From NCBI GenBank assembly GCA_001513385.1, contig LFTK01000089.1, positions 3,747 to 36,411 of the forward strand: a DNA stretch of 32,665 nucleotides, written 5' to 3'. This stretch comes from Clostridiales bacterium DTU064. GTDB lineage: Bacteria > Bacillota > Clostridia > Oscillospirales > CAG-272. Shown one piece after another: positions 17,803 to 27,408 of the stretch (its first letter is position 1; the number at the start of each line of letters is the position of its first letter). Under the pieces are notes generated by a model. The model was given only the letters and a program-made list of their open reading frames with translations, did not search any database and was not told where the DNA came from. The translations under genes were made by a program, and so were the position numbers.

Positions 17803-17833
17803 GGGCTGGATTCCGATGTGCGGAATCCAGCCC
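17803..17833. terminator. Bidirectional terminator between the histidine kinase and valS
   Basis: GGGCTGGATTCC-gatgtgc-GGAATCCAGCCC followed by ATTTTAT. Confidence 0.7.
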
Positions 17834-17850
17834 ATTTTATATTGCACTAT

Positions 17851-20511
17851 TTACATATTAGCGTTGAGTGCCTCAAGTGCTGCTTCAAGCGCTGCCTTAA
17901 CCTCGCGGTACTTTTTAAGCTTCGCGCGCTCGCCTTCAACAACGGCTGCCGGTGCTTTTGATACAAAGCCTTCGTTTGCCAGCTTGCGCTCAAGCCTTTC
18001 AATTTCACCGGCGTTCTTTTCAAGCTCGCCCATAAGTCTCTTTCTCTCGGCGTCGAGATCTACAAGCTCGCCCATTGGAATATATATCGTCGCCGCGCTC
18101 GTTACAATGCGGACAGCGTTAGCTTCCGGTGCGCCGTCACAAAGCTGCGTGCCCGACGCTGACGCAAGACGCATGAAAAACGGCTCTGCCGCAGCGCCGA
18201 AAATATCGGGGCGCTTTGTCTCAATATAGAGCTTCGCTTTGCGGCTTACAGGAACATTCATCTCGGCACGGCGTGCGCGGACTGCTTTAATTGCATCAAT
18301 CACCTTTTCCATAGCTTCTGCATCGTCACGGAACATGAGCGCTTCGTCATAGGCCGGGTACGGTGACACCATTATGCTCTTGCTGTCACCTTTCAGGCGC
18401 GGCAGTGACTGATAAATTTCCTCTGTTATAAAGGGCATGAAGGGATGAAGCATCTTTAAAATGCCGGTAAGCACAAAAGCAAGCGTATTCTTTGCGGCAA
18501 ACGAACGCTGTTGCGAGATTTCACCGTCTTTGTTTATAAGCGACGGCTTTGAAAGCTCAATATACCAGTCGCAGAATATATCCCACGTGAAATCGTAAAT
18601 GCTCGATAGCGCAACACCAAGCTCATACCGCTCCATAGCCGACGTTATTGAAGCTATGGCTTCTTCATAACGAGTCAGTATCCATTTATCCTCAACTGAT
18701 AGCGTGCCCGCATCCGGGTACTTTATCTCGTCAATATCAAGGTTCATCAAAACAAAGCGTGCTGCGTTCCAGAGCTTGTTTGCAAAATTGCGTGCTGCTT
18801 CTATCTTCTCATCGGAGAAGCGTATATCATTTCCGGGTGAGTTCCCGGTTGCGAGCGCAAAACGAAGCGCGTCGGCACCATACTTTTCGATTACATCAAG
18901 CGGATCAATGCCGTTACCGAGGGATTTTGACATTTTACGCCCCTGGGCATCGCGAACAAGACCGTGTATGAGAACATTTTCAAACGGACGCTTGCCTGTG
19001 TATTCAAGCGCCGAGAAAATCATGCGCGAAACCCAGAAGGTTATAATGTCATAAGCCGTTACAAGCGTGTTTGTCGGGTAGAAACGGAGTAAATCCGGTG
19101 CATTTTCATCCGGCCAGCCGAGCGTTGAGAACGGCCACAGGGCTGATGAGAACCACGTATCAAGCGTATCGGGGTCCTGGCGCATCTCACCGCCGCAATG
19201 CGGGCAGCGCGGGGCTTCGTCCGACTTTGAAACGACCATTTCATCGCAGTCGTCGCAGAAATAGGCCGGTATTCTGTGACCCCACCAAAGCTGACGCGAT
19301 ATGCACCAGTCGCGGATATTCTCCATCCAGTAGAAGTAGTTTTTCTCAAATCTTTCAGGGATGAACTTTATCTCGCCACGTCTTACAGCTTCGATTGCCG
19401 GCTTTGCAAGCGGCTCCATTTTAACAAACCACTGCAATGAAACACGCGGCTCGACCGTCGTCTTGCAGCGGTAGCACGTACCGACGTTGTGCGCGTGATC
19501 TTCAATTCCTGAAAGACAGCCTGATTTTTCAAGATCGGCGACGATTTTTTTACGTGCTTCGTATCTGTCCATGCCTGCGTATGCAGGATAATCGTCCGTT
19601 ATTTTTGCATCTTCCGTCATACACGTGACAACGGGCAGATTATGGCGGCGTCCTACTTCAAAGTCGTTCGGGTCATGAGCAGGCGTTATCTTAACAGCGC
19701 CGGTTCCGAACTCCATATCAACATATTCATCAGCAATAACCGGTATCTCACGCCCGACAAGCGGCAGAATCAGTGTCTTGCCAATGCATCCGGCATAACG
19801 TGGGTCGTTCGGGTTAACGGCAACAGCCGTATCGCCGAGCATTGTTTCCGGACGCGTTGTCGCAACTTCAATGTAGCCGCTGCCGTCCTTGTACGGGTAG
19901 CGCAGGTGCCAGAGATGACCCGGTTGTTCCTCGTAATCAACCTCAGCATCGGATATTGACGTTTTGCAGTGAGGGCACCAGTTTATAATGCGCTCGCCGC
20001 GATATATAAGCCCTTTTTCATAAAGGCGGACGAACACCTCTTTGACGGCGCGTGAGCAGCCCTCATCCATTGTAAAGCGCTCGCGATCCCAGTCACACGA
20101 TGAGCCAAGCTTTTTAAGCTGCTCAATAATACGCCCGCCGTACTTTTTACGCCAGTCCCATGCGCGGCGCAAAAATTCCTCGCGTCCTATGGCTTCTTTC
20201 GTAAGGCCTTCTTTTCTCATCGCTTCAACGATTTTTGCTTCAGTTGCGATTGAAGCGTGGTCTGTGCCGGGAAGCCACAGTGTCGCAAAGCCTTTCATAC
20301 GCTTATACCGGATAAGTATATCCTGAAGGGTGTTATTAAGCGCGTGACCCATGTGAAGCTGCCCCGTGATGTTCGGCGGCGGAATCACAATTGTATATGT
20401 CGGTTTTGTAGTATCGTCGGACGGCTTGAAATATTTATTTTCACACCACTCCGCATAAATCCGATTTTCAAAATCGGCGGGATTGTACGTTTTCGGTAAT
20501 TCTCGACCCAT
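17851..20511 (-). CDS. valS: Valyl-tRNA synthetase
   Basis: 886 aa; [52 protein letters not shown]. Confidence 0.98.
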   Translation of the reverse strand: MGRELPKTYNPADFENRIYAEWCENKYFKPSDDTTKPTYTIVIPPPNITGQLHMGHALNNTLQDILIRYKRMKGFATLWLPGTDHASIATEAKIVEAMRKEGLTKEAIGREEFLRRAWDWRKKYGGRIIEQLKKLGSSCDWDRERFTMDEGCSRAVKEVFVRLYEKGLIYRGERIINWCPHCKTSISDAEVDYEEQPGHLWHLRYPYKDGSGYIEVATTRPETMLGDTAVAVNPNDPRYAGCIGKTLILPLVGREIPVIADEYVDMEFGTGAVKITPAHDPNDFEVGRRHNLPVVTCMTEDAKITDDYPAYAGMDRYEARKKIVADLEKSGCLSGIEDHAHNVGTCYRCKTTVEPRVSLQWFVKMEPLAKPAIEAVRRGEIKFIPERFEKNYFYWMENIRDWCISRQLWWGHRIPAYFCDDCDEMVVSKSDEAPRCPHCGGEMRQDPDTLDTWFSSALWPFSTLGWPDENAPDLLRFYPTNTLVTAYDIITFWVSRMIFSALEYTGKRPFENVLIHGLVRDAQGRKMSKSLGNGIDPLDVIEKYGADALRFALATGNSPGNDIRFSDEKIEAARNFANKLWNAARFVLMNLDIDEIKYPDAGTLSVEDKWILTRYEEAIASITSAMERYELGVALSSIYDFTWDIFCDWYIELSKPSLINKDGEISQQRSFAAKNTLAFVLTGILKMLHPFMPFITEEIYQSLPRLKGDSKSIMVSPYPAYDEALMFRDDAEAMEKVIDAIKAVRARRAEMNVPVSRKAKLYIETKRPDIFGAAAEPFFMRLASASGTQLCDGAPEANAVRIVTSAATIYIPMGELVDLDAERKRLMGELEKNAGEIERLERKLANEGFVSKAPAAVVEGERAKLKKYREVKAALEAALEALNANM

Positions 20512-20607
20512 TTTTTATTCTCATCCTCCCAGCTCTGTTATTTTATCTGAGCACACAAGATAACAGCTTTGTTATAGGCGATGCACAAATGTATTTTTAA
20601 GAATGAA

Positions 20608-20940
20608 CAAAAAAACGCGCCCTGATGAATTTTCAGGGCGCGTATAAAACACTAAACGCGCGGTACCACCCGAATTCGCCCACTTCTTGATTTAGAAGCG
20701 TGTGCGCTCTCATTAACAGCGGACAAAAGGTTTTTATTGCTTGTGTGACAGTGTAACCATTTTCACACTCGTTTTTTTGCCAAAAATCCGCCTTCGCTTA
20801 ACGCGCGATCACGTCGGCGCTCCCGCACCGCAGCTCTCAGGGCGACCTTCAGCGACCTCACCGTCGGACCTCTCACCATCGTCCGCTCGCTTTGCGGCGT
20901 AAACTTCGCCTACTCCTCCCCGGTCATCGCCTTTGCTTAG
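20608..20940 (-). promoter_or_regulatory. T-box riboswitch leader of valS
   Basis: Minus strand GGAGGAGTAGGCG (AGUA motif), GCGGACGATGGTGAGAGGTCCG distal hairpin, likely specifier GAAG-GTC-GCCC (GUC Val, 20846-20844), T-box GGGTGGTACCGCG (20671-20659), terminator ACGCGCCCTG..CAGGGCGCGT-TTTTTT (20643-20608). Confidence 0.9.
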
Positions 20941-21031
20941 GTTAGAGTATTTAATTTTAATAATAGTTTATAACAGTATATGATAGTTATACTTTTCTGT
21001 CAAGAGACATATTAATAAAATTTACCTTTAA

Positions 21032-22945
21032 TTAAAGCGACTTTGTGTCAACTTCTTCTTTCGCTTTTGCAATGAATTCATCTATGCCCATGACGATAGC
21101 CTTATTTTCCTCGCGGCGGCTGCGGACGGAAACTGTCGCATCCTGACGCTCGCGATCGCCGACGACAAGCATATATGGTATCTTCTGAAGCTGAGCTTCA
21201 CGAACTTTATACCCGATTTTTTCATTTCTGTCGTCAAGCTCGGCGCGAAGTCCCGCTGCTTTCAGCTTTTCGTAAACCTCTTTTGCATAATCGTTAAGCT
21301 CGGTTCTTATTGACAGAACCTTAACCTGTACCGGCGCAAGCCAAAGCGGGAATGCACCGGCGAAATGCTCGGTCAGGATTGCAATAAAGCGTTCGATTGA
21401 GCCGAAAACGACGCGGTGAATCATAACGGGGCGATGCTTTTCGTTGTCCGCACCGATATACGTGAGGTCAAAACGCTCAGGCAGGTTCATATCAAGCTGT
21501 ATCGTGCCGCACTGCCACGTTCTGCCGAGGCAGTCCTCAAGATGGAAGTCTATCTTCGGACCGTAGAAGGCTCCGTCGCCTTCATTTACGGTATAATTGA
21601 CGCCAAGCTCGTCAAGGGCGCCGCGCAGACCGTCCGTCGCAAGCTCCCACATTTCATCCGTACCGATAGAATTCTCCGGACGCGTCGAAAGTTCGACTTT
21701 ATACTTAAAACCGAACATTTTATAAACTTTGTCGATTAAGTTGTAAACGCCCTTAATTTCATCGCGTATCTGATCGGGACGCATGAAGATGTGAGCGTCG
21801 TCCTGCGTGAAGCAGCGAACGCGCATAAGCCCGTGGAGCGTACCCGACAGCTCATGACGATGGACAAGACCAAGCTCACCGCAGCGAATCGGAAGATCAC
21901 GATAGCTCCAGATGCGGCGCTTGAACACAAGAATGCCACCCGGGCAGTTCATAGGCTTTATAGCATAGTCCTCGTCGTCGATTTTTGTCGTGTACATGTT
22001 GTTATTATAATGGCCCCAATGGCCGGAGCGCTCCCAGAGAGAGCGGGAAAGAATAATAGGCGTCTTTATTTCCTCATAACCGGCTTTTCTATGCTCCTCG
22101 CGCCAGAAATCCTCAAGCAGATTGCGGAGCACCATGCCCTTTGGCAGGAAGAACGGGAAGCCGGGGCCTTCCTCGTATATATCGAAAAGGTCAAGGTCGC
22201 GTCCTATCTTGCGGTGATCGCGTTTTTTTGCCTCTTCAAGTCTTTCAAGATATTCGGCAAGCATAGCTTTGTTCGGGAAAGCTACGCCATAAATGCGTCG
22301 CAGCATTTTGTTTTTCGAATTACCTTCCCAATATGCGCCCGTAAGAGCTGTCAGTTTAAACGCCTTGACAAGACCCGTTGCGAAAAGGTGCGGTCCTGCG
22401 CAAAGATCGGTAAACTCGCCCTGCGTATAGAAGGAAATATACTCGCCCTCCGGTACACGGTTGATGAGCAGCACCTTATAAGGCTCGCCCTTTTCTTCCA
22501 TAAGAGCAATAGCTTCATTACGCGGAAGCGTGAAGCGCGTCAGCTTATAGTTAGCAGAAACTATCTTCTGCATTTCCACCTCAATTTTCGGCAGATCCTC
22601 CTGCGTAAACGGCTCATCTCTGTCTATATCATAGTAAAACCCGTCCTCAATCGCAGGGCCGATCGTCAGCTTCGCATCAGGGTAAAGGCGTTTTATAGCC
22701 TGCGCCATGATATGGCTTGCCGTGTGGTTAAATGCTTTCTTCCCCTCGGGATCAGCAAATGTAGCAAGCTTAATTTCACAGTCGGAAGAAATTTCATGCG
22801 TTAGGTCGACAGTCTCACCGTCCTTTACAGCGGCAACAACATCGCGTGAAATAACTCCCGCCGCCTTTGCGGCGTCATATACAGATATAGGCTCGCCGGA
22901 TTCTGATACATACTCCCCGCCGCCTACAAATTTGATTCTGAACAT
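21032..22945 (-). CDS. thrS: Threonyl-tRNA synthetase
   Basis: 637 aa; TGS domain, HTASHIMAQAIKRLYPDAKLTIGPAIEDGFYYD, MNCPGGILVFK, GLVHRHELSGTLHGLMRVRCFTQDDAHIF. Confidence 0.98.
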   Translation of the reverse strand: MFRIKFVGGGEYVSESGEPISVYDAAKAAGVISRDVVAAVKDGETVDLTHEISSDCEIKLATFADPEGKKAFNHTASHIMAQAIKRLYPDAKLTIGPAIEDGFYYDIDRDEPFTQEDLPKIEVEMQKIVSANYKLTRFTLPRNEAIALMEEKGEPYKVLLINRVPEGEYISFYTQGEFTDLCAGPHLFATGLVKAFKLTALTGAYWEGNSKNKMLRRIYGVAFPNKAMLAEYLERLEEAKKRDHRKIGRDLDLFDIYEEGPGFPFFLPKGMVLRNLLEDFWREEHRKAGYEEIKTPIILSRSLWERSGHWGHYNNNMYTTKIDDEDYAIKPMNCPGGILVFKRRIWSYRDLPIRCGELGLVHRHELSGTLHGLMRVRCFTQDDAHIFMRPDQIRDEIKGVYNLIDKVYKMFGFKYKVELSTRPENSIGTDEMWELATDGLRGALDELGVNYTVNEGDGAFYGPKIDFHLEDCLGRTWQCGTIQLDMNLPERFDLTYIGADNEKHRPVMIHRVVFGSIERFIAILTEHFAGAFPLWLAPVQVKVLSIRTELNDYAKEVYEKLKAAGLRAELDDRNEKIGYKVREAQLQKIPYMLVVGDRERQDATVSVRSRREENKAIVMGIDEFIAKAKEEVDTKSL

Positions 22946-22984
22946 ATTATCTCCCCTTTATTTCTTTATCCTTTTATACTGAAA

Positions 22985-23153
22985 ATTGTAAACCAAACTT
23001 TTAGTTTTTGTTGCCTTGCGGCAAAGTCACCGGTAAAACAAAAAACCGACAGTCGCATGAGCCCATCGGCTATGCTTCTGTCGGGGTGCGGGACAAATAC
23101 ATGCAAAAGTTATAAGTATACTCATCTCTTTTGCCGTATTTCTTCATATCCCG
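22985..23153 (-). repeat. Possible structured dispersed element overlapping the thrS leader terminator (tentative)
   Basis: Three consecutive hairpins (GTGCGGGA/TCCCGCAC; CCGACAG/CTGTCGG+T6; TTGCC-GCAA-GGCAA) carrying one frame MKKYGKRDEYTYNFCMYLSRTPTEA*PMGSCDCRFFVLPVTLPQGNKN*. Confidence 0.35.
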
Positions 23154-23361
23154 CACGGTTCCACCCGTGCTTTTAACTCATTTTTTGAGTGTTTAAAACA
23201 CTACTGCTTATTCAGTTGTGTACGGGGGTGGTACCTCGCAGCGACACCGTCGGCACGCTTCCAGCAGATATACGTGTGCATAAAAATGCTCTTTTGTTCC
23301 TTACGTATTATCTGCGCGCCTTCTCTGTACGCTGTCATATGCCACGGGGCGTGGTCCCCGC
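23041..23361 (-). promoter_or_regulatory. T-box-type leader of thrS
   Basis: Minus strand GGGTGGAACCGTG T-box (about 23166-23154), GTGCGGGA/TCCCGCAC alternative pairing, terminator CCGACAG..CTGTCGG-TTTTTT; candidate Thr specifier GAGGT-ACC-A (23232-23230) in a Stem-I-like fold GCGGGG/CCCCCGT, CAGCG/CGCTG, GGCGCGC/GCGTGCC. Confidence 0.8.
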
Positions 23362-23389
23362 ATTATAAGTTTGTTTTAAGCCGCCAGCA

Positions 23390-23446
23390 CAAAAGAGTCC
23401 TCCGCATATCTCATTTGATGAGTAAAATGCTTCTTCATCCGACTCT
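23390..23446 (-). terminator. Possible terminator after the mgsA-like gene
   Basis: Minus strand AGAGTC...GCATTTTACTCATCAAATGAGATATGC...GACTCTTTT. Confidence 0.4.
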
Positions 23447-23511
23447 CGTAGCAAAGCTGCTTGCTGCTTATGTGCAGCCTTTCGCTCAACTGCTTTACTT
23501 ATTTTGCGATT

Positions 23512-23964
23512 TTATGTTTTAATACCCTGTGCTGCCGCTCCGCGCTTGCGTCTATTGTATTCCGAGCGCGGGTTTACAATTTCGCGCCAGTCAAGGTCGC
23601 CACGCTCAAGCGCTCTTATGAGAACTTCGGCCGTAGCTATATTCGTTGCAACGGGAACATTATGAACATCGCACATACGCAGAAGATGATACTCAGCCTC
23701 GTCAAATGTCGGCTTCGGATTCGTTCCTCTGAAGTAAAGAAGAATATCTATTTCATTATACGCGATGCGCGATGTTATCTGTTGTTCGCCTCCGTTGCTG
23801 CCGGGAAGAAGCTGCTCAATCTTCAGCCCCGTCGCGTCAGCGAGAACCGTCGCTGTCTTACCCGTCGCACATATGGAATGCTTTGATAGTATCCCGCAAT
23901 ACGCGATACAAAACTGCGTCATAAGCTCTTTTTTCGTGTCGTCGGCAATAATTGCGATCTCCAT
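23512..23964 (-). CDS. Methylglyoxal synthase-like (MGS fold) protein, canonical catalytic residues replaced
   Basis: 150 aa; MEIAIIADDTKKELMTQFCIAYCGILSKH, PGSNGGEQQITSRIAYNEIDILLYFRG, CDVHNVPVATNIATAEVLIRALERGDLDWREIVNP. Confidence 0.85.
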   Translation of the reverse strand: MEIAIIADDTKKELMTQFCIAYCGILSKHSICATGKTATVLADATGLKIEQLLPGSNGGEQQITSRIAYNEIDILLYFRGTNPKPTFDEAEYHLLRMCDVHNVPVATNIATAEVLIRALERGDLDWREIVNPRSEYNRRKRGAAAQGIKT

Positions 23965-24055
23965 ACAGGTAAACGCGGTTCCTTTCTAAATAGAATTTAA
24001 TATACTTTATCGAAATAAAAAGTTATTTTTTTAATTTTTCCTTATTTATTTCACA

Positions 24056-24073
24056 CTTGTTGGATTCAACAAG
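24056..24073. repeat. Perfect inverted repeat at the 3' end of the ParA/MinD-like gene
   Basis: CTTGTTG-GATT-CAACAAG; no T-run, so terminator function is uncertain. Confidence 0.5.
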
Positions 24074-24075
24074 GT

Positions 24076-24891
24076 TTATGTATATTCAGCGTCCTCTCCA
24101 TCTGCAGGCGATACAAGGCGGCGCCGGTGTTTTATTTCCATACCATCAAACAAAGGTACACTCTCACCGAAAATTCGCCTTGCTATATTGTAAAAAGCCT
24201 CAGGTGATGCGCTTTTTTCAACACAAGCTGCCGGCATACCTTTTTCCTGCGCTATACGCAGTTCTTCGTCGTATAACACAACGCCAAGAAGCGGCACATG
24301 CGTGCTGTCTATTATATCTAAAATCGCTCGCCCTTCATCATACATAGCTGTTTTTATATCAAAACAGTTTATGATAAGGCGGATGTCTCTGACACCTGCC
24401 CGTGCAAGCTCAGAACCTGTACGCTCAGCTGCCCGCAGGGAAGCGGTAGTATGCGTCGATACGATTATTGCCCCATATGCCATATATTCATACAGCGCGC
24501 GAGGAAAATCTATACCGCCTGATGTGTCTATAATTAAATATTCCGCGCTCACAGTATCAGCACACAATGTGAGTGCGGTGGCAATCTTTTCAACCGACGG
24601 CTGCGTGCCTGTGTGCGGCAGGGAGCAGTAAAACAAGTTTTCGGTGCGCGGGTCACGCAAAACTGCGTCACTTGGTGCGACCCGTCCTTCGGAAACGTCG
24701 CGGAGGTCAAACATTCCGGCATCCTCATAGCCTAAGAGCAAATCGACTGTGCGATTTGTTGTGTCGCAGTCCGCTATGAGAACCCGCCGCCCGCATATAG
24801 CCATCGCCATAGCAAGGTTGACAGCGACGGTTGATTTACCGACGCCCCCCTTACAGGAGGTCACAAGAAATATTTTTCGCTGTTCCTCCAT
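24076..24891 (-). CDS. MinD/ParA-like P-loop ATPase
   Basis: 271 aa; deviant Walker A SCKGGVGKSTVAVNLAMAMA, RRVLIADCDTTNRTVDLLLG, YLIIDTSGGIDFP. Confidence 0.88.
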   Translation of the reverse strand: MEEQRKIFLVTSCKGGVGKSTVAVNLAMAMAICGRRVLIADCDTTNRTVDLLLGYEDAGMFDLRDVSEGRVAPSDAVLRDPRTENLFYCSLPHTGTQPSVEKIATALTLCADTVSAEYLIIDTSGGIDFPRALYEYMAYGAIIVSTHTTASLRAAERTGSELARAGVRDIRLIINCFDIKTAMYDEGRAILDIIDSTHVPLLGVVLYDEELRIAQEKGMPAACVEKSASPEAFYNIARRIFGESVPLFDGMEIKHRRRLVSPADGEDAEYT

Positions 24892-25143
24892 TGGCTGCCT
24901 CCGCCTATATGCGGTATATGCTTATAGGTACATATTCCCGCAGTATATTGAAGATATTATACATCCACATGTTATTTTTGTCAAGTTAACAAGGCATATA
25001 TAAGGTATATTTGTTTTATGCTTTTGATGTTTTTTGCAACTTTTCGACTCCTGTTCCTTCAAAACGCAACCGGTGACGGATAATTGGACGGTTTTGTTAT
25101 GATAATATAAGCGCGACCCTTTGCTCCCATTTTATGAATTGTC

Positions 25144-25172
25144 TTGTTTTTATTATATCACAAGAGTATAAT
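25144..25172 (+). promoter_or_regulatory. glyA promoter
   Basis: TTGTTT-N17-TATAAT; about 40 bp upstream of the start codon. Confidence 0.6.
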
Positions 25173-25180
25173 AAACGCAT

Positions 25181-25204
25181 AAAACGAAAAAACGAAAAAA
25201 CGAG
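25181..25204 (+). repeat. Octamer tandem repeat in the glyA 5' UTR/RBS
   Basis: AAAACGAA AAAACGAA AAAACGAG, merging into the GAGG Shine-Dalgarno. Confidence 0.85.
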
Positions 25205-25212
25205 GTTTTAAG

Positions 25213-26454
25213 ATGATTTCGGACATTATTAAGAAGCTAACAGAGTATGACGGCGAGGTAGGTGCAGCTATTGACGCAGAACTTTCGCGTCAAAAGCGCG
25301 GAATTGAGCTTATTGCATCGGAAAACTTCGTCTCGGAAGCTGTTATGCTTGCTGCAGGGACGCCCCTTACAAACAAATATGCCGAAGGTTACCCCGGTAA
25401 GCGTTATTACGGCGGCTGTGAATGCGTTGACGTTGTTGAGGAAATAGCCCGCCGCCGCGCATGTGAGCTTTTCGGCGCTGAGCATGCAAACGTTCAGCCG
25501 CACAGCGGCTCGCAGGCAAATACAGCCGTATATGTTGCTCTTCTCAAACCGGGTGACACAGTTATGGGCATGAGCCTCGCTCACGGCGGTCATCTGACAC
25601 ACGGAAGCCCCGTGAATCTGTCGGGACTTTATTATAATTTTGTTCCCTACGGTGTCAACGATGACACTCATTATATAGATTACGACGAGATGGAAGAGAT
25701 TGCCCGAAAGTGCAAGCCTCGTATGATAGTCGCGGGCGCATCCGCATATCCCCGCGTGCTTGATTTTGCACGTATGCGTGAGATTGCCGACTCCGTTGGC
25801 GCTTACCTTATGGTTGATATGGCTCATATAGCCGGCCTTGTCGCCGCCGGGCTTCATCCGAACCCCGTCGGCATTGCCGATGTTGTCACGTCGACAACGC
25901 ATAAAACGCTTCGCGGCCCACGCGGCGGTCTCATTCTTTGCAAAAATGAGCTTGCAAAACAAATCGACAAAGCTATATTCCCGGGAATTCAGGGCGGACC
26001 GCTCCTTCACATCATTGCCGCCAAGGCTGTCTGCTTCGGCGAAGCTCTGACCCCGCAGTTTAAGGAATATCAAAAAGCAATTGTTAAAAACGCAAAGGTT
26101 CTTGCAGACTCGCTCCTTCGCCACGGCTTCAAGCTTGTGTCCGGCGGCACCGACAATCACCTAATGCTTGTCGACCTTCGTCCGTTCGGCATCACAGGCA
26201 AGGATTTTGAGCACCGCCTTGACGAAGTTCGCATCACAGTCAATAAAAACGCAATCCCAAACGATCCGCAGTCGCCCTTCATCACAAGCGGTATCCGCAT
26301 AGGAACGCCGGCCGTAACAACACGCGGAATGCGTGAGCGTGAAATGGAAACTCTCGGCGAGCTTATATACCTTGCGGCAACTGACTTTGAAGGGTCGCGC
26401 GAGCGCATCATAAAAACTGTCGATGAGCTGACCTCCGCCTTCCCGCTTTACTAA
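25213..26454 (+). CDS. glyA: Serine hydroxymethyltransferase
   Basis: 413 aa; [60 protein letters not shown]. Confidence 0.98.
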   Translation: MISDIIKKLTEYDGEVGAAIDAELSRQKRGIELIASENFVSEAVMLAAGTPLTNKYAEGYPGKRYYGGCECVDVVEEIARRRACELFGAEHANVQPHSGSQANTAVYVALLKPGDTVMGMSLAHGGHLTHGSPVNLSGLYYNFVPYGVNDDTHYIDYDEMEEIARKCKPRMIVAGASAYPRVLDFARMREIADSVGAYLMVDMAHIAGLVAAGLHPNPVGIADVVTSTTHKTLRGPRGGLILCKNELAKQIDKAIFPGIQGGPLLHIIAAKAVCFGEALTPQFKEYQKAIVKNAKVLADSLLRHGFKLVSGGTDNHLMLVDLRPFGITGKDFEHRLDEVRITVNKNAIPNDPQSPFITSGIRIGTPAVTTRGMREREMETLGELIYLAATDFEGSRERIIKTVDELTSAFPLY

Positions 26455-26559
26455 GAAAAACGTATTGCATAGTATATTACGGAGCAATAAAGTTTTTATT
26501 GTTTCATCATCAAAATATAATTTGCGCTTTTGGCGCAGTAGTAACAAAAGGCAGAGGTT

Positions 26560-27381
26560 ATGATTGGAATTTTCGACAGTGGTCTTGGAGGGCTCACAGC
26601 CCTCAAAGAGCTGCGTTCACTTTTACGTGACGAGGACATTGTTTACTTTGGTGACACGGGGCGCGTGCCATACGGTACGCGTTCGCGTGAAACGATTATA
26701 AAATATGCACGCGAGGACATGCGATTTTTAATGACTCACAGCGTTGATGCTGTCCTCGTTGCCTGCGGAACTGTAAGCTCAACTGCTCTTGATATAATAA
26801 GCGCCGAATTTGACGTGCCGATATTCGGTGTCATCGACAGTGCTGCCAAAGCTGCCCTGCGGGCAACAAAAAATGGTCGCATTGGCGTAATTGGTACAAA
26901 CGCCACTATTGGCAGCGGTGCTTTTGAGCGCTCAATCCGCTCTCATGCAAAGAATTATTCTGATGGAAAACGCGAGCCAGAGATATACAGCGTTGCATGC
27001 CCGCTTTTCGTACCGCTTGTTGAGGGCGGTTTTATCACACCGGGCGATGAAATAACGCTCGCCGCTGCTCGCCGCTACCTGTCGCCGCTTGCCGCTTCCG
27101 GAATAGATACGCTGATTCTCGGCTGCACTCACTATCCGATAATAAGCTGGGCGATATCTGCAGCATTGCCCGGCATTACCCTCATCAGCAGCGGACGTGC
27201 GGCGGCTGATGATCTTGCCGCGCGCATCACCTCCGGAGAAATTAAGACGAAAAACCCGGAGGGCGGCTCCGTCCACTGTTACGTCAGCGATAAAACAGAG
27301 GATTTTGAAGCTATCGCTTCTATTTTTATGGGCGGGGAGCGTATCGACAGCGTCAGCAAAATTGATATTGAAAAATACTAA
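26560..27381 (+). CDS. murI: Glutamate racemase
   Basis: 273 aa; GIFDSGLGGLTALKELRSLLRDEDIVYFGDTGRVPYG, LVACGTVSS, LILGCTHYPII. Confidence 0.95.
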   Translation: MIGIFDSGLGGLTALKELRSLLRDEDIVYFGDTGRVPYGTRSRETIIKYAREDMRFLMTHSVDAVLVACGTVSSTALDIISAEFDVPIFGVIDSAAKAALRATKNGRIGVIGTNATIGSGAFERSIRSHAKNYSDGKREPEIYSVACPLFVPLVEGGFITPGDEITLAAARRYLSPLAASGIDTLILGCTHYPIISWAISAALPGITLISSGRAAADDLAARITSGEIKTKNPEGGSVHCYVSDKTEDFEAIASIFMGGERIDSVSKIDIEKY

Positions 27382-27408
27382 ATAAAACTATCGAAAGAAG
27401 GAAACGAC

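Noticed and set aside
21791-22804. 337-aa plus-strand ORF opposite thrS
   Set aside because: Fully antisense to a confidently identified gene; composition looks like a shadow ORF with no recognisable domain.
23223-23241. Plus-strand GGGGGTGGTACCTCGCAGC resembling a T-box motif
   Set aside because: No plus-strand terminator or gene follows; better explained as the complement of the thrS leader's specifier/anti-T-box segment.
23274-23886. Plus-strand ORFs of 82 and 141 aa over the thrS leader and mgsA-like gene
   Set aside because: They overlap structured leader RNA and a clear minus-strand gene; no domain features.
25237-26160. 307-aa minus-strand ORF opposite glyA
   Set aside because: Antisense shadow ORF of a conserved gene; Cys/His-rich random-looking translation.
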